Assembly (NCBI RefSeq): GCF_002087085.1
Contig: NZ_MWQY01000010.1
Coordinates: 62,001-126,000 of the forward strand
DNA length: 64,000 nucleotides
DNA from: Marispirochaeta aestuarii
GTDB taxonomy: Bacteria; Spirochaetota; Spirochaetia; JC444; Marispirochaetaceae
Reading direction: 5' to 3'
Position numbers and translations under genes: made by a program. Positions 35,216-44,509 of the stretch are shown one piece after another; the first letter of the stretch is position 1; each line of letters opens with the position of its first letter. The notes below the pieces were generated by a model that saw nothing but the letters and a program-made list of their open reading frames with translations, ran no database searches and was not told the origin of the DNA.

Positions 35216-36189
35216 TATTGGCGTCTCCTGTTGAGAAGCAGTTTTTGATTTCGTTTATCCATCAGCGTGTTGATAAACATGGCCGTCAGTACGACAAAGC
35301 CCTGGATAAACATCTGAAAGAAGGGAGAGAGGTTTATGACCGGCAGGGCGTTGTTGATTATCCCCAGGAAAAGCGCCCCCAGAATAACCCCTGGTATTGC
35401 GCCGGAACCTCCGGCGATGCTGACTCCCCCCAGGACACAGGCGGCCACGGTCTGTAGTTCGAATCCGGTAGCGGTCTCGTTAACGGCGGCGGCATACCTG
35501 GCTGTCCACATGACACCCGCAAGACCGCAGAGGAGTCCGCTGATGGAAAAAATGCTGAAGTTTATTTTTTCTTCCTTGACCCCGACAAACCGGGCTGCCG
35601 TTTTATTGCCCCCGATGGCATAAACCTCCCGTCCGGTCCGGGTATAGCGGCTGAAATAGTAAGTTGCCATGGAGACAAGCAGGGCCCACCAGATCAGGTT
35701 GGTTATCCCGAGGAAGTCGCCGTGGGGAAGATCCATATAACTTTGCGTCATTTCATGGGCGGTTACCCACTGGCCCTTACTCAGAACAAAGGTAAAACCC
35801 CGAAATACGCTCATGGTTCCGAGGGTAGTAATGATGGGCGGCACCTTTCCAAAGGCCACGATGGCACCGTTGATCATACCCAGGATGAGTCCGATGAGGA
35901 CTCCAATGAGCAGGACAAGACCCACGGGGAGACCGGGATAGTACTGGTTGAGCATTCCTGTGGCCATGCCGGAGAAGGCGATTATGGACCCCACGGACAG
36001 ATCGATGCCTCCGGAGAGGATTACGAAGAACTGTCCGATGGCGACGATAATCAGAATGGAGGTGTCATTTATGATGCGCTGAATATTATCGCCTCCGATA
36101 AAACCCGGCGAGCGCAGGGTTACGACAAACATAAGCAGGGCGATAAAAACAATAAGATTAAACTCCCGGGTACGCAGGAAACGTTTCAT
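35215..36189 (-). CDS. rhaP: Rhamnose ABC transporter permease RhaP
   Basis: The 324-residue permease has FVILSGGIDLSVGSIIAFSGM, GREVYAIGGNKTAARFVGV and VLGGVSIAGGSGAIPGV, the same family pattern as rhaQ, with about nine hydrophobic helices. The start overlaps the rhaT stop as ATGA, showing coupling. The order S-T-P-Q-M is the same as in well-studied rhamnose transport operons. Confidence 0.9.
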   Translation of the reverse strand: MKRFLRTREFNLIVFIALLMFVVTLRSPGFIGGDNIQRIINDTSILIIVAIGQFFVILSGGIDLSVGSIIAFSGMATGMLNQYYPGLPVGLVLLIGVLIGLILGMINGAIVAFGKVPPIITTLGTMSVFRGFTFVLSKGQWVTAHEMTQSYMDLPHGDFLGITNLIWWALLVSMATYYFSRYTRTGREVYAIGGNKTAARFVGVKEEKINFSIFSISGLLCGLAGVMWTARYAAAVNETATGFELQTVAACVLGGVSIAGGSGAIPGVILGALFLGIINNALPVINLSPFFQMFIQGFVVLTAMFINTLMDKRNQKLLLNRRRQ

Positions 36190-37706
36190 GATGCAGCACC
36201 TCCGGCACCGGTAACAACGGCGGTTGCGGCCCGGATAATCTTTTCCGAGTCTGCCTCGTCCCTAGTAAATTCCTGCGTAATGCGTCCTTCATGCATGACG
36301 ATAATCCGATCGGCCATACCAAGCACCTCCGGCAGTTCTGAGGAGACGAGGATAACCCCCAGCCCCTCCGCGGCCAGATCGGAAACGAATTTGTGTACCG
36401 CAGCCTTGGTTCCCACGTCGATTCCCTTGGTCGGTTCATCCAGGATGAGAATGGCCGGCCGGGTGGCAAGCCACTTGGCAAGCACGACTTTCTGCTGGTT
36501 TCCACCGGAGAGGGTGTTTGCGTTTACATTCCAGCCGGAGGAACGGATTTCCATCATACTGCCGTACTCCTGGGCAATGGAACGCTCTCTCCTTCGGTCG
36601 ATCCGTCCCCAGGGGCTTATGCTGTCGAGCTGCGGCAGGGTGATGTTCTTACTCAGATCCATATCCAGGATGACTCCCTGGGTCTGGCGGTCCTCGGGAA
36701 CATAGGCGATGCCCAGATTGATCGCGTCCTTCGGGTTCCGTATGTGAACAGGCCTGCCGTTCACGCTTACCGATCCCTTATGCAGGTGTTCAATTCCGAA
36801 TATGCTGCGCATAACCTCCGTCCGTCCCGATCCGATCAGTCCGAAGAACCCCAGGATCTCACCTTTATGCAGATCGAAGGAGATATCCTTGAAAAAACCG
36901 GGTTGAGAGATATTCCGCACTTCCAGTATCTTTTCACCGATTTCCGCCTGGCTTTTCGGAAACATCTGATCCAGACTGCGGCCCACCATCATGGTAACGA
37001 TCCTGTCCACGGAGGTTTCGCTGACTTTTCCTTCGCCGATATACCTGCCATCCCGGAGAACTGTAAAGTAATCGGCGATCTCGGTAATCTCATCGAATTT
37101 GTGGCTGATAAAGATGATCGCCTTTCCCTCTTCCCGCAGCCTGCGGATTATTTTATACAGGTCCTCAACCTCCCGCAGGGTCAAAGCTGAGGTCGGTTCG
37201 TCCATGATTACAACCCGGGCATCGATGGAGAGGGCCTTTGCAATCTCCACCATGTGGCGCTGGGCAACACCCAGATTCCTGATCAGCGTGTCCGGATGAA
37301 GGTCCAGGTCTATCTGTTCCAGCAGGACCGATGTCTTTTTCCGCATACCCCGCCAGTCGAGGTTTCTCAACCCGCCGCCGGCTTTTAGATGGTGGCCCAT
37401 GAAGATGTTTTCCGCGATGCTCAGTTCGGGAAACATCGAGGCTTCCTGATGAATGGCGGTTATTCCCGCCGCCTGGGCCTCGAGGGCGTTTCTTAACTGC
37501 ATCTCCCGGCCCTGGTAGAGTATCTGTCCGGCCGTGGGTTCATGCACACCGGTAAGAATCTTTACCAGGGTGGATTTACCCGCGCCGTTCTCTCCGATCA
37601 GTGCGTGTACCTCTCCGGGACGAATGTTCAAATCCACGCCGTCAAGGGCCTTTATTCCGGGAAAGTACTTTGTGATTCCCCGGAGTTCCAGAATTGTTTC
37701 CGTCAT
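36186..37706 (-). CDS. rhaT: Rhamnose ABC transporter ATPase RhaT (double ABC domain)
   Basis: The 506-residue protein contains two ABC domains: the first with Walker A GENGAGKS and DEPTSALT, the second with the degenerate GLIGSGRTEVMRSIFG, signature LSGGNQQKVVLAKWL and LDEPTKGIDVGTK. This is the RbsA/RhaT class that powers monosaccharide uptake. AGGAG precedes the ATG. The 154-bp gap from rhaS holds a stem-loop. Confidence 0.93.
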   Translation of the reverse strand: MTETILELRGITKYFPGIKALDGVDLNIRPGEVHALIGENGAGKSTLVKILTGVHEPTAGQILYQGREMQLRNALEAQAAGITAIHQEASMFPELSIAENIFMGHHLKAGGGLRNLDWRGMRKKTSVLLEQIDLDLHPDTLIRNLGVAQRHMVEIAKALSIDARVVIMDEPTSALTLREVEDLYKIIRRLREEGKAIIFISHKFDEITEIADYFTVLRDGRYIGEGKVSETSVDRIVTMMVGRSLDQMFPKSQAEIGEKILEVRNISQPGFFKDISFDLHKGEILGFFGLIGSGRTEVMRSIFGIEHLHKGSVSVNGRPVHIRNPKDAINLGIAYVPEDRQTQGVILDMDLSKNITLPQLDSISPWGRIDRRRERSIAQEYGSMMEIRSSGWNVNANTLSGGNQQKVVLAKWLATRPAILILDEPTKGIDVGTKAAVHKFVSDLAAEGLGVILVSSELPEVLGMADRIIVMHEGRITQEFTRDEADSEKIIRAATAVVTGAGGAAS

Positions 37707-37785
37707 AAGCTCATTCTCCTCTGACAGCTCAGCGGCGGAAAGTCTTTTGCCTTCATCTCTGGTCCTTTTTTGAAGATACGGAGAC

Positions 37786-37812
37786 CGGTATTCCCTGTAC
37801 CGGAGAATACCG
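37786..37812. other. Intercistronic stem-loop between rhaS and rhaT
   Basis: CGGTATTC and GAATACCG form a perfect 8-bp stem around an 11-nt loop, with no T-run. Such structures after a binding-protein gene often stabilise its mRNA and give it higher expression than the permease genes. The remaining gap shows nothing else. Confidence 0.5.
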
Positions 37813-37860
37813 ATCCCGTATCACCTTGTATTTCTGAAAGATTATCAGCAGTGGTATTGA

Positions 37861-38877
37861 TCAGAACATTGCAGCGTAGGCGGCAATATTGTCCTTGTTG
37901 AAGACGAAGGGTTCACCCATGATGGTGTTTCCGTCTTTACCGATGGTGATATTGCCCATTCTGCCGGCAACGAGCTCATCGCCTGCTTTTCCCTCTATCT
38001 TGCCGCTTACCAGGGCTTCAAGAATGTAGGTTGAGGTGTAGCCAAGGTCTACAGGATTCCAGAGAGCCATCTGTCCGCAGGTGCCGTTTTCCACATAGTG
38101 CTGCATCTCCGAGGGGAGACCGAGACCGGTCAGCTGAACCGTTCCCTTCTTGCCTTCATCCTCAATGGCCTTGGCAGCGGAAAGAACGCCCACGGTGGTG
38201 GGAGAAATGATACCGGCCAGGTTCGGGTATTTCTGCATAAGGCCCACGGCCTCACGGTAGCTCTTGTCTGCCTGGTCGTCGCCATAAACCACCTCCACAA
38301 GATCCATGTTCTTGTATTCGGGCAGCTTGATCTCTTCCTTCATCCACTCGATCCAGGTGTTCTGGTTGGTAGCCTGGCTGGTGGCGGACAGAACGGCGAC
38401 CTGACCTTCATAATCACAGAGCTGGGCAATCAGCTTGACCTGCTGGCGTCCGATGAGTTCAGCTTCCGAGGGTGCGAGATCGACCATCCGTCCCCCTGCG
38501 GCGATACCGGAATCGAAGGATATAACCTTGATGCCGGCTTTCATTGCCTTTTTGCAGACAGGGACAAGGGCATCCCTGTCGTTGGCGGAAATCGCGATAC
38601 CGTCGACCTTCTGGGCAATCAGGGTCTCAATGATTTCAATCTGTCCTTCCGCTGTGGGGTTCGAAGGTCCCATGTAAATGGATTCAACGTTGCCAAGCTC
38701 ATTGGCAGCTTCCTTTCCGCCGTCGGCGCAGGCTTCAAAGAAGCCGTTTCCAAGGCTCTTGACCAGCAGAACAAGCTTGAGGTTTCCGGAATCCTCTGTT
38801 TCGCCCTGTCCGCCGGCAAAAACCGTAACGGAAGCGAGGAACAGCAGTGCTAAGGTAAGAATCAATCCTTTTTTCAT
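37861..38877 (-). CDS. rhaS: Rhamnose ABC transporter substrate-binding protein RhaS
   Basis: The 338-residue periplasmic protein has a signal peptide (LILTLALLFLASVTVFA) followed by GGQGETED, then a type I sugar-binding fold: LVLLVKSLGNGFFEACADGGKEAA, DGIAISANDRDALVPVCKKAM, GIISPTTVGVLSAAKAIE. Adjacent rhamnose genes give the ligand. AGGAGG precedes the ATG. It is the first gene of the operon, divergent from the histidine kinase; the 121-bp divergent region shows a weak TTAAAATT but no clear -35 box. Confidence 0.92.
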   Translation of the reverse strand: MKKGLILTLALLFLASVTVFAGGQGETEDSGNLKLVLLVKSLGNGFFEACADGGKEAANELGNVESIYMGPSNPTAEGQIEIIETLIAQKVDGIAISANDRDALVPVCKKAMKAGIKVISFDSGIAAGGRMVDLAPSEAELIGRQQVKLIAQLCDYEGQVAVLSATSQATNQNTWIEWMKEEIKLPEYKNMDLVEVVYGDDQADKSYREAVGLMQKYPNLAGIISPTTVGVLSAAKAIEDEGKKGTVQLTGLGLPSEMQHYVENGTCGQMALWNPVDLGYTSTYILEALVSGKIEGKAGDELVAGRMGNITIGKDGNTIMGEPFVFNKDNIAAYAAMF

Positions 38878-38998
38878 TTCTTCCTCCTGTTTTGTTTGAT
38901 TCTGATGAATTTTAACACCCTTCCCGGCAGACCAGTTAGGACGCGATTCTACAAAGATGTACCATTTTCTATACTTCCGGTTTACCTGAAAAGAAAAA

Positions 38999-40978
38999 AT
39001 GAGAAAATCACCGGTGTATTTTCAGGCAGCGGAGGCGGACTTTTTGATTGAGGGAAAAGGGAAATGGCTTTACCATATTCCTATGAAATTCCGGCACAAG
39101 CTGCTTTCTCTCATGATGATCTATATAACGGGAATCGTCTTCGTTACCGGGCTGACGGTCTACGGCTGGACGAAAACTTCGGAGATTCAGAACTCCGTCG
39201 CCCTGGGTACAGCTCTGCAGGTCAAGTCCCGGGAAGTACAGAGCCTGATGAAGGATATCGTATTCGATCTGTTCGCCCCCAAGATTTACGGGCAACTGAG
39301 GTCTCTGACCTACTCGCCCCGATCCGCGGTCACCCTGCGCCAGTGGCAGAACGCCGTATTCGAATATAAAAAGATCTTCCGGGAGTTCATGGAAATGAAC
39401 TTTTTCCTGAACAGCGAAGACGAGTTCATCCAGGACCAGTACCTGACCGCCCTGACCATGAACGACCAGGCCATGAACATGCTGACCCGTATGGAGGAAA
39501 TCCTGGTAATAATGCGGGAGGAGTACCGTTCCGCGGAAAATCCCTACAACGAAATGCAGAAGAACGACGCCCTGACCCCCTTTTTCAGGGAGTTCCAGGA
39601 GACATCCTATTACTTCAGCAACAGCTTCGAAGGTTTCATGAACTACTTTATACGGACCCTCGAAGAGGCGGCGGTCAGGTTCAGGACCAGGATGTATCTT
39701 CTTTTCATGGTAATCGACATCGGTATAATTGCGGGCTACCTGCTTCTCAGCCTTTTTCTGGCCCGGGATGTAAACACAAAACTCCTGAAGGTGGAACAGG
39801 CCTTCCGCGCCGTTACCCACGGTGATTTCAGCGCCAGGATGGACATATTCTCCAGGGACGAGTTCGGGGATATGTCCCGGCGTTTTGACATCCTGGTGGA
39901 TGACCTGAAAACCAACGTCAACAGCATTCTGAACCTTACCCGGGATGTGGGGTCTTCCCTTACCCATGCCTCCCAGCTGGAGGATCTGCTCTCCATCTTT
40001 ACCCAGGCCATCGTCCAGGATACCGCCGCGGACGCAGCCCTGGTTATCAGGAATACCGAGAATAACGGGGGAGAAATTTCCGCCGTCGCCGGCAGTAACC
40101 TGGAAAAGGAGGATATGGACAAGCTCCTCAAATTCCTGGAACGGAGGATCATGCGTCCGGGCAGCCATCTGCTGATACAGAATACTCGCACAGAAGAGCA
40201 GCTTCCATCTTCCATCACTTCGCTGCTGGCAGCTCCTCTGGCCCTGGATGATTCCCATTTCGGGGTCATAGTATCGCTGAAAATGGAGCCGGAAGAGAGC
40301 TTCTCCGATCTTGGCGCGACCCGCTTCATGACCTTTGCAGAGTTCGCCTCCCTCACCCTGGACAACCACGTTAAATACCGCGCCCTCATCGAGAACCAGG
40401 AAGCCAGGTTTCAGGCCCTCCAGTCCCAGGTGAAACCCCACTTTCTGTACAACATCCTGAGCGGTATCATCGGGCTCAACCGGCAGGGGGATTCGGAAAG
40501 TCTCGAAAAGACGGTGCTGGCCCTGAAGGAGATGCTGCGCTACATTCAATCCTCATCCCGCTGGGCCTCTCTGGAAGCGGAGTTCGACTGCATTGAGAAA
40601 TACTGCTCCCTGCAGCAGATACGTTTCGGCAGCAGGCTCAACTTCTCCCTGGAGCTTGATCCGGAGGCCAGATACCTACAGGTCCCCCGGCTCCTGCTGC
40701 AGCCTCTTGTGGAGAATGCCGTGCTCCACGGCATAGAACCTCTTGAACGCCCCGGAACCCTGAGCATTCGCGCCCGGGCCCGCCGCCATGGAGGAGAAGA
40801 GGGAGCAATAATCGAAATCATCGACGACGGTGCCGGCTTTGATACCTCCCTGCTGGAGAAGGAGTCGAATATCGGGATTCGGAATGTAATGGGAAGATTG
40901 CACATGACCTGGCCACAATGCCATTTTGAAATCAGCAGTGAACCTGGAAAAGGTACCAGGGTGCTTATTGAAGTATGA
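38999..40978 (+). CDS. Sensor histidine kinase, YesM/LytS-type
   Basis: With the ATG at 38999 the protein has 659 residues; an alternative ATG at 39083 begins MKFRHKLLSLMM just before the first helix, and neither has a good ribosome site. Layout: TM1 (MMIYITGIVFVTGLTVYGW), a ~170-residue extracytoplasmic helical sensor, TM2 (LLFMVIDIGIIAGYLLLSLFL), HAMP (LKVEQAFRAVTHGDFSARMDIF), a GAF-like domain (~330-460), then His481 in KPHFLYNILSG and the ATPase motifs LLLQPLVENAVLHG and IDDGAGFD. Divergent from the rhamnose importer and overlapping its response regulator by 4 bp, it probably senses L-rhamnose or RhaS (inference). Confidence 0.9.
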   Translation: MRKSPVYFQAAEADFLIEGKGKWLYHIPMKFRHKLLSLMMIYITGIVFVTGLTVYGWTKTSEIQNSVALGTALQVKSREVQSLMKDIVFDLFAPKIYGQLRSLTYSPRSAVTLRQWQNAVFEYKKIFREFMEMNFFLNSEDEFIQDQYLTALTMNDQAMNMLTRMEEILVIMREEYRSAENPYNEMQKNDALTPFFREFQETSYYFSNSFEGFMNYFIRTLEEAAVRFRTRMYLLFMVIDIGIIAGYLLLSLFLARDVNTKLLKVEQAFRAVTHGDFSARMDIFSRDEFGDMSRRFDILVDDLKTNVNSILNLTRDVGSSLTHASQLEDLLSIFTQAIVQDTAADAALVIRNTENNGGEISAVAGSNLEKEDMDKLLKFLERRIMRPGSHLLIQNTRTEEQLPSSITSLLAAPLALDDSHFGVIVSLKMEPEESFSDLGATRFMTFAEFASLTLDNHVKYRALIENQEARFQALQSQVKPHFLYNILSGIIGLNRQGDSESLEKTVLALKEMLRYIQSSSRWASLEAEFDCIEKYCSLQQIRFGSRLNFSLELDPEARYLQVPRLLLQPLVENAVLHGIEPLERPGTLSIRARARRHGGEEGAIIEIIDDGAGFDTSLLEKESNIGIRNVMGRLHMTWPQCHFEISSEPGKGTRVLIEV

Positions 40979-41721
40979 AATTACTGATCGCCGACGATGA
41001 ACAGCTGGTTCGCTTTTCCATTCGCGATATCCTGGGCGAAATACCCATCGTCTTTGATATAGCCGAAGTGGGAAGCGGTACCGGGCTGGTGGAACAGGTC
41101 AAAAAATGCGTTCCCGACATAGCCCTGGTGGATATCCGCATGCCCGGCATGAGCGGACTGCAGGCAATAGAACAGCTATCGAGGATTGCATCGAACACGA
41201 AATGGATAATCCTTTCCGGTTATTCGGAATTCGAATACAGCAGAAGCGCTCTGAGGCTGGGAGTCATTGACTATTTGCTGAAGCCGGTGGATCCGGAGGA
41301 ACTGAAGAAAACCCTGGGGCGCGCCCTGGACATAATTGCATCGGAAACCAGAGGAGAACCCGGGGCTCTGGAGCTGGACAGGCATAGAGACCAGCCGCGG
41401 GACATGCCCGAACTCCTGGTGCGGCATGCACAGATTGTGGCAGGCAGGCGTTTCTGCGAAGCCCTGGGTGTTGCCCAGATCGCGGAGGAACTGAAGGTGA
41501 CCCCGAATTATCTGAGCTCCATGTTCAAGAAGTACACCGGGGAGTCCCTGACCAGCTATCTTACCGGTCTGCGCCTGGAAGAGGCCCGCAGGCGTCTCAT
41601 GGAACCCGGAATCTGCGTAAAGGAGGTGGCTGTAAGTCTGGGATACACCAGCAGCCGGCATTTCGCCCGTCTTTTCCGGGAAAAATACGGTCTTTCTCCC
41701 TCGGATTACCAGTTGGGATAA
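40975..41721 (+). CDS. Response regulator with AraC-type DNA-binding domain (YesN-like)
   Basis: The 248-residue protein has a receiver domain (MKLLIADDEQ, phospho-acceptor Asp53 in VDIRMPG, Lys103 in LLKPVD) and a C-terminal double helix-turn-helix of the AraC type (VAQIAEELKVTPNYLSSMFKKY, VKEVAVSLGYTSSRHFARLF). The start overlaps the kinase stop. It most likely activates the divergent rhaSTPQ-rhaMA operon. Confidence 0.92.
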   Translation: MKLLIADDEQLVRFSIRDILGEIPIVFDIAEVGSGTGLVEQVKKCVPDIALVDIRMPGMSGLQAIEQLSRIASNTKWIILSGYSEFEYSRSALRLGVIDYLLKPVDPEELKKTLGRALDIIASETRGEPGALELDRHRDQPRDMPELLVRHAQIVAGRRFCEALGVAQIAEELKVTPNYLSSMFKKYTGESLTSYLTGLRLEEARRRLMEPGICVKEVAVSLGYTSSRHFARLFREKYGLSPSDYQLG

Positions 41722-41745
41722 GGGGAGAAAGACCGCAGCCTTTTT
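41688..41745. terminator. Terminator between convergent genes, overlapping the regulator's 3' end
   Basis: CGGTCTTTCTCCC (41688-41700) and GGGAGAAAGACCG (41723-41735) are perfect 13-bp arms. A T-run (41741-41745) follows on the plus strand, and an A-run (41681-41685) lies on the other side, so it can end transcription from both directions. Confidence 0.75.
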
Positions 41746-43019
41746 CAGATGGATGCTGCGTTGGCCAGCAGGTAGTCCTCAGCCTCCCGGCACCAGAGTC
41801 CTCCGGCCCGGGCAGTTATCTCCGCCAGCTTCGCGCACACCGGATCGGTCCTGCCCTTCTCTGCCAGATCGCTGATTGCGGTGAGGGGCATGGAAATACC
41901 GGTGTAGATAAGCTTCTTGCCCCCGGGAATCTCCGGAAGATGCAGGGTAGTATCCACCACCGCATCCAGGCCGCCCACGTGGGTAACCATGGTGGCCGGA
42001 TTGATTCTTCCGGCGGCCATCATTTTCAGGGATTCCTTCAAATCCTCGGTATTGCCGCCGGAGGTTCCCACAACGTGGGTCGCCCCGTAATGGACATTGT
42101 AGAAGTTCATATTCGCCGAGAAGGAGGGGTCCGAGGGACCGGCAAAGAAATTGAGACAGCCGTCTATCCCCAGGAGCGCATCCCCCTGCTCCACCACCGG
42201 CTTGACCGGGGCAAAGACTATCACGTCGTCATAGCCCTTTCCGCCGTTCAGCTGCTTTATGCCGGCAACAGGGTCCTTCATGTCTTTTGTGTTGACATAG
42301 TGAAGCTCGACACCGTTCTTCTTCGCCTCTTCCACGGTGTAAATTGCAGCGGCACGTTCAAGGCGGAAGTCGTCGATGTCAGTCACCACCAGCAGCCGGG
42401 GTTTGCGGTCCCGGTGAATCGCATAATCGATAGCCCCCAGTCCCATGGGTCCCACCCCTGCAAGAAGGGCCATGGAACCGCCCTCTTTAATATCCATCTG
42501 ATGGACATAGGAGCCCTGCCGGGTATGGTACATGGCGTAGAAAGTCCCCACAATGCATGAAACTGGTTCCGCCAGGGACCCGTAAAAGAAGGAATCCCCT
42601 TCATAGGGGAGCAGACAGCCCTGCTCCATGACCTCCCTGGGAATGATTATGTAGGTTGCGTCCCCGCCGATGGTGGTATAGCTGTAGCCGGGGGCGGAAA
42701 GGATTCCCACCGGCCCGTCTTCGTAATTCAATGCAGGCTGGATGGAGAATTTCTGCCCCTCCGTGAACTGCCCCTTCCACCTTGAACCGATCCGGACCAG
42801 TTCCCCGCAGAACTCATGCCCGATCATAACCGGATCGGTGGCGATATTGTCGGGCACCCGCTTATGGCCGCTCCCCTGGCTTGCAGCCTTGTAGCTGGAC
42901 ATGCAGATGGAATCCGACACGACCCTGGCAAGAATCTGATCCTCCGTGATCTCAGGAAGTTCAAACTCCTCGAGCCGAAGGTCCTTTACACCGTACATTC
43001 GTACAGCTTTTGTTTTCAT
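41745..43019 (-). CDS. Zinc-type medium-chain alcohol/polyol-phosphate dehydrogenase
   Basis: The start is the ATG at 43019 (MKTKAVRMYG), with GAGGAGAAG upstream; the longer open frame runs into the repeat array. The 424-residue protein has IGHEFCGELVRIGSRW, GSLAEPVSCIVGTF and the Rossmann GVGPMGLGAIDYA. Ser37 (DSICMSS) rather than the usual Cys near the catalytic site and the long length resemble the L-sorbose-1-phosphate reductase branch of the MDR family. It probably interconverts a keto-sugar (phosphate) and a polyol. It is last in the DeoR-headed operon. Confidence 0.82.
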   Translation of the reverse strand: MKTKAVRMYGVKDLRLEEFELPEITEDQILARVVSDSICMSSYKAASQGSGHKRVPDNIATDPVMIGHEFCGELVRIGSRWKGQFTEGQKFSIQPALNYEDGPVGILSAPGYSYTTIGGDATYIIIPREVMEQGCLLPYEGDSFFYGSLAEPVSCIVGTFYAMYHTRQGSYVHQMDIKEGGSMALLAGVGPMGLGAIDYAIHRDRKPRLLVVTDIDDFRLERAAAIYTVEEAKKNGVELHYVNTKDMKDPVAGIKQLNGGKGYDDVIVFAPVKPVVEQGDALLGIDGCLNFFAGPSDPSFSANMNFYNVHYGATHVVGTSGGNTEDLKESLKMMAAGRINPATMVTHVGGLDAVVDTTLHLPEIPGGKKLIYTGISMPLTAISDLAEKGRTDPVCAKLAEITARAGGLWCREAEDYLLANAASI

Positions 43020-43030
43020 AACTTCTCCTC

Positions 43031-43386
43031 TTTTTCGGTCGCCATCGGCATTCCGCCTCCGGCTCCGCTCTGCCTCGTTCAGGACCGGCAAAGCCGCTCC
43101 TTTACTCTTTTTCGGTCGCCGTCGGCATTCCGCCTCCGACTCCGCTCTGCCTCGTTCAGGACCGGCAAAGCCGCTCCTTTACTCTTTTACGGTCGCCATC
43201 GGCATCCTGCCTCCGACTCCCTTTTGCCTCTCGCAAAAGCCCGGGGAACCCGTCCTTCCGCTCTTTTACGGTCGCCATCGGCATTCTGCCTCCGACTCCG
43301 CTCTGCCTCGTTCAGGACCAGCAAAGCCGCTCCTTTTCTCTTTTTTCGGTCGCCGTCGGCAGACTGCCTCCGGCTCCGCTCTGCCT
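43031..43386. repeat. Tandem array of a 77-bp repeat (4.6 copies)
   Basis: Units begin at 43031, 43108, 43185, 43264 and 43341 with TTTTTCGGTCGCC or TTTTACGGTCGCC. Three are 77 bp, one is 79 bp with a diverged second half, and the last is truncated. Each full unit contains CTCTGCC and GGCAAAG arms around a 12-nt loop (GTTCAGGA core), a REP-like hairpin. A single related copy lies at 54911. The array nearly fills the 376-bp gap between two genes of one operon, so it should be transcribed. No spacer variation, hence not CRISPR. Confidence 0.9.
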
Positions 43387-43395
43387 GTTATCCTT

Positions 43396-44508
43396 CTATT
43401 TCAGCATTACCTGTCCGCCGGTGACGGGCAGGGCCTGGCCGGTTTCGTATTTCTGTTCCACCAGGTAAAATACGGCCTTCAGGACATCGTCGCCTTCGCA
43501 TCCCCGTCCCATGGGGATTTTGGCCTCGTAAAATTTACGTACATCTTCCAGGGTCTTTGCCCCCGGGACTTTCCCGGTATTCAGGTACTGCACAAACAAT
43601 CCTCTATCCGGATCGGACCAGAGGGGTCCGTCGAAAAAGTTGCCCGGACAGATGGAGTTGACCTTGATTTTATCCGCCACCAGTTCCAGGGCAAAACTCT
43701 GGGTAAGTCCTATGCCGCCGAATTTTCCTCCCGCATAGGCTCCGTTGCGGTTAGATCCTTCCAGGCCGGACTTGGAATTGATCTGGATGATATCCGAGAA
43801 GTACCTTCCTTCGGAGGCCTCATTCTGCAGCGCCATAACAGGGGCGGCGTGTTTGACGCAGAGGAAGTATCCGATGTAGTTCACATCCGTCACGAAGCGG
43901 AAATCCCTGAGGCTGAACTCCCGCACCCCGCCGGCCTTTAGAACCCCCGCATTGCTCAGGAACAGGTCGATGCCTCCGAGAGTTTTAACTACCTCAGAGA
44001 TCATCTGTTCCACGGACTCCTCCTCCGCCACGTTGACGGAAACGGCAAAGGCACGGGTTTGTCCGGCTGTCCGGTTCAATTCCGCCGCAAGCTCCCTGGC
44101 CCCCGACAGGTTCATATCCGCAATCACCACCAGCGCCCCGGCTGCAAAGAGCCCCCGCACGAGGGTTTCCCCGAAGCCCTGGGCACCGCCGGTTACGACA
44201 GCGATTTTGCCCGCCACGACATTTTCCCGCCTCGCTTGTGCGGATTCCTGTTTTACTGGAGCCGTTCCCAGATTGTCGGGGTCTTTTCCCATGAAAAAGA
44301 AACCAGTTCCGGGTATTTTTATTACAGGATGAACCTTCCCCTCATCATCAAAGAGTGCTGTCTTCAGTGTCTCCAGTGCATTGTCTGTACGGGGAATATC
44401 AACCACAGGACAGTCTCCGTCAAAGTCTTCACGGAACTGAACCGTCAGTCCCTTCTCCCCGTCGAAGGTCAGGCCCCTGATGGCCGGGCTTACATTCATA
44501 AAATCCAT
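43396..44508 (-). CDS. SDR-family sugar-phosphate dehydrogenase with ~105-residue N-terminal extension
   Basis: The start is the ATG at 44508, 8 nt after AGGAGA, giving 370 residues. Residues ~112-370 form an SDR domain (KIAVVTGGAQGFGETL, LFLSNAGVLKAGG, INSKSGLEGSNRNGAYAGGKFGG with catalytic Ser-Tyr-Lys, SICPGNFFDGPLW). The N-terminal extension ends with PVIKIPGTGFFFMGKD, which resembles the interdomain linker of bifunctional RhaEW-type aldolase/dehydrogenases. It probably oxidises a hydroxyl of a sugar (phosphate) or aldehyde product. It follows the PHP gene with no gap. Confidence 0.85.
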   Translation of the reverse strand: MDFMNVSPAIRGLTFDGEKGLTVQFREDFDGDCPVVDIPRTDNALETLKTALFDDEGKVHPVIKIPGTGFFFMGKDPDNLGTAPVKQESAQARRENVVAGKIAVVTGGAQGFGETLVRGLFAAGALVVIADMNLSGARELAAELNRTAGQTRAFAVSVNVAEEESVEQMISEVVKTLGGIDLFLSNAGVLKAGGVREFSLRDFRFVTDVNYIGYFLCVKHAAPVMALQNEASEGRYFSDIIQINSKSGLEGSNRNGAYAGGKFGGIGLTQSFALELVADKIKVNSICPGNFFDGPLWSDPDRGLFVQYLNTGKVPGAKTLEDVRKFYEAKIPMGRGCEGDDVLKAVFYLVEQKYETGQALPVTGGQVMLK

Positions 44509-44509
44509 T

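Noticed and set aside
39008-40549. 513-codon open frame on the minus strand
   Set aside because: Antisense to the histidine kinase, whose HAMP, GAF and HFLYN motifs are intact; no recognisable motif in the shadow.
43031-43386. Possible CRISPR array
   Set aside because: The repeats are contiguous 77-bp units without unique spacers, and no cas gene is nearby.
42946-43941. Arg/Ser-rich open frames across the repeat array (for example SPSAFRLRLRSASFRTG units)
   Set aside because: The repeating peptide only reflects the 77-bp DNA repeat. Neighbouring genes have their own good ribosome sites, and the frames run antisense into them.
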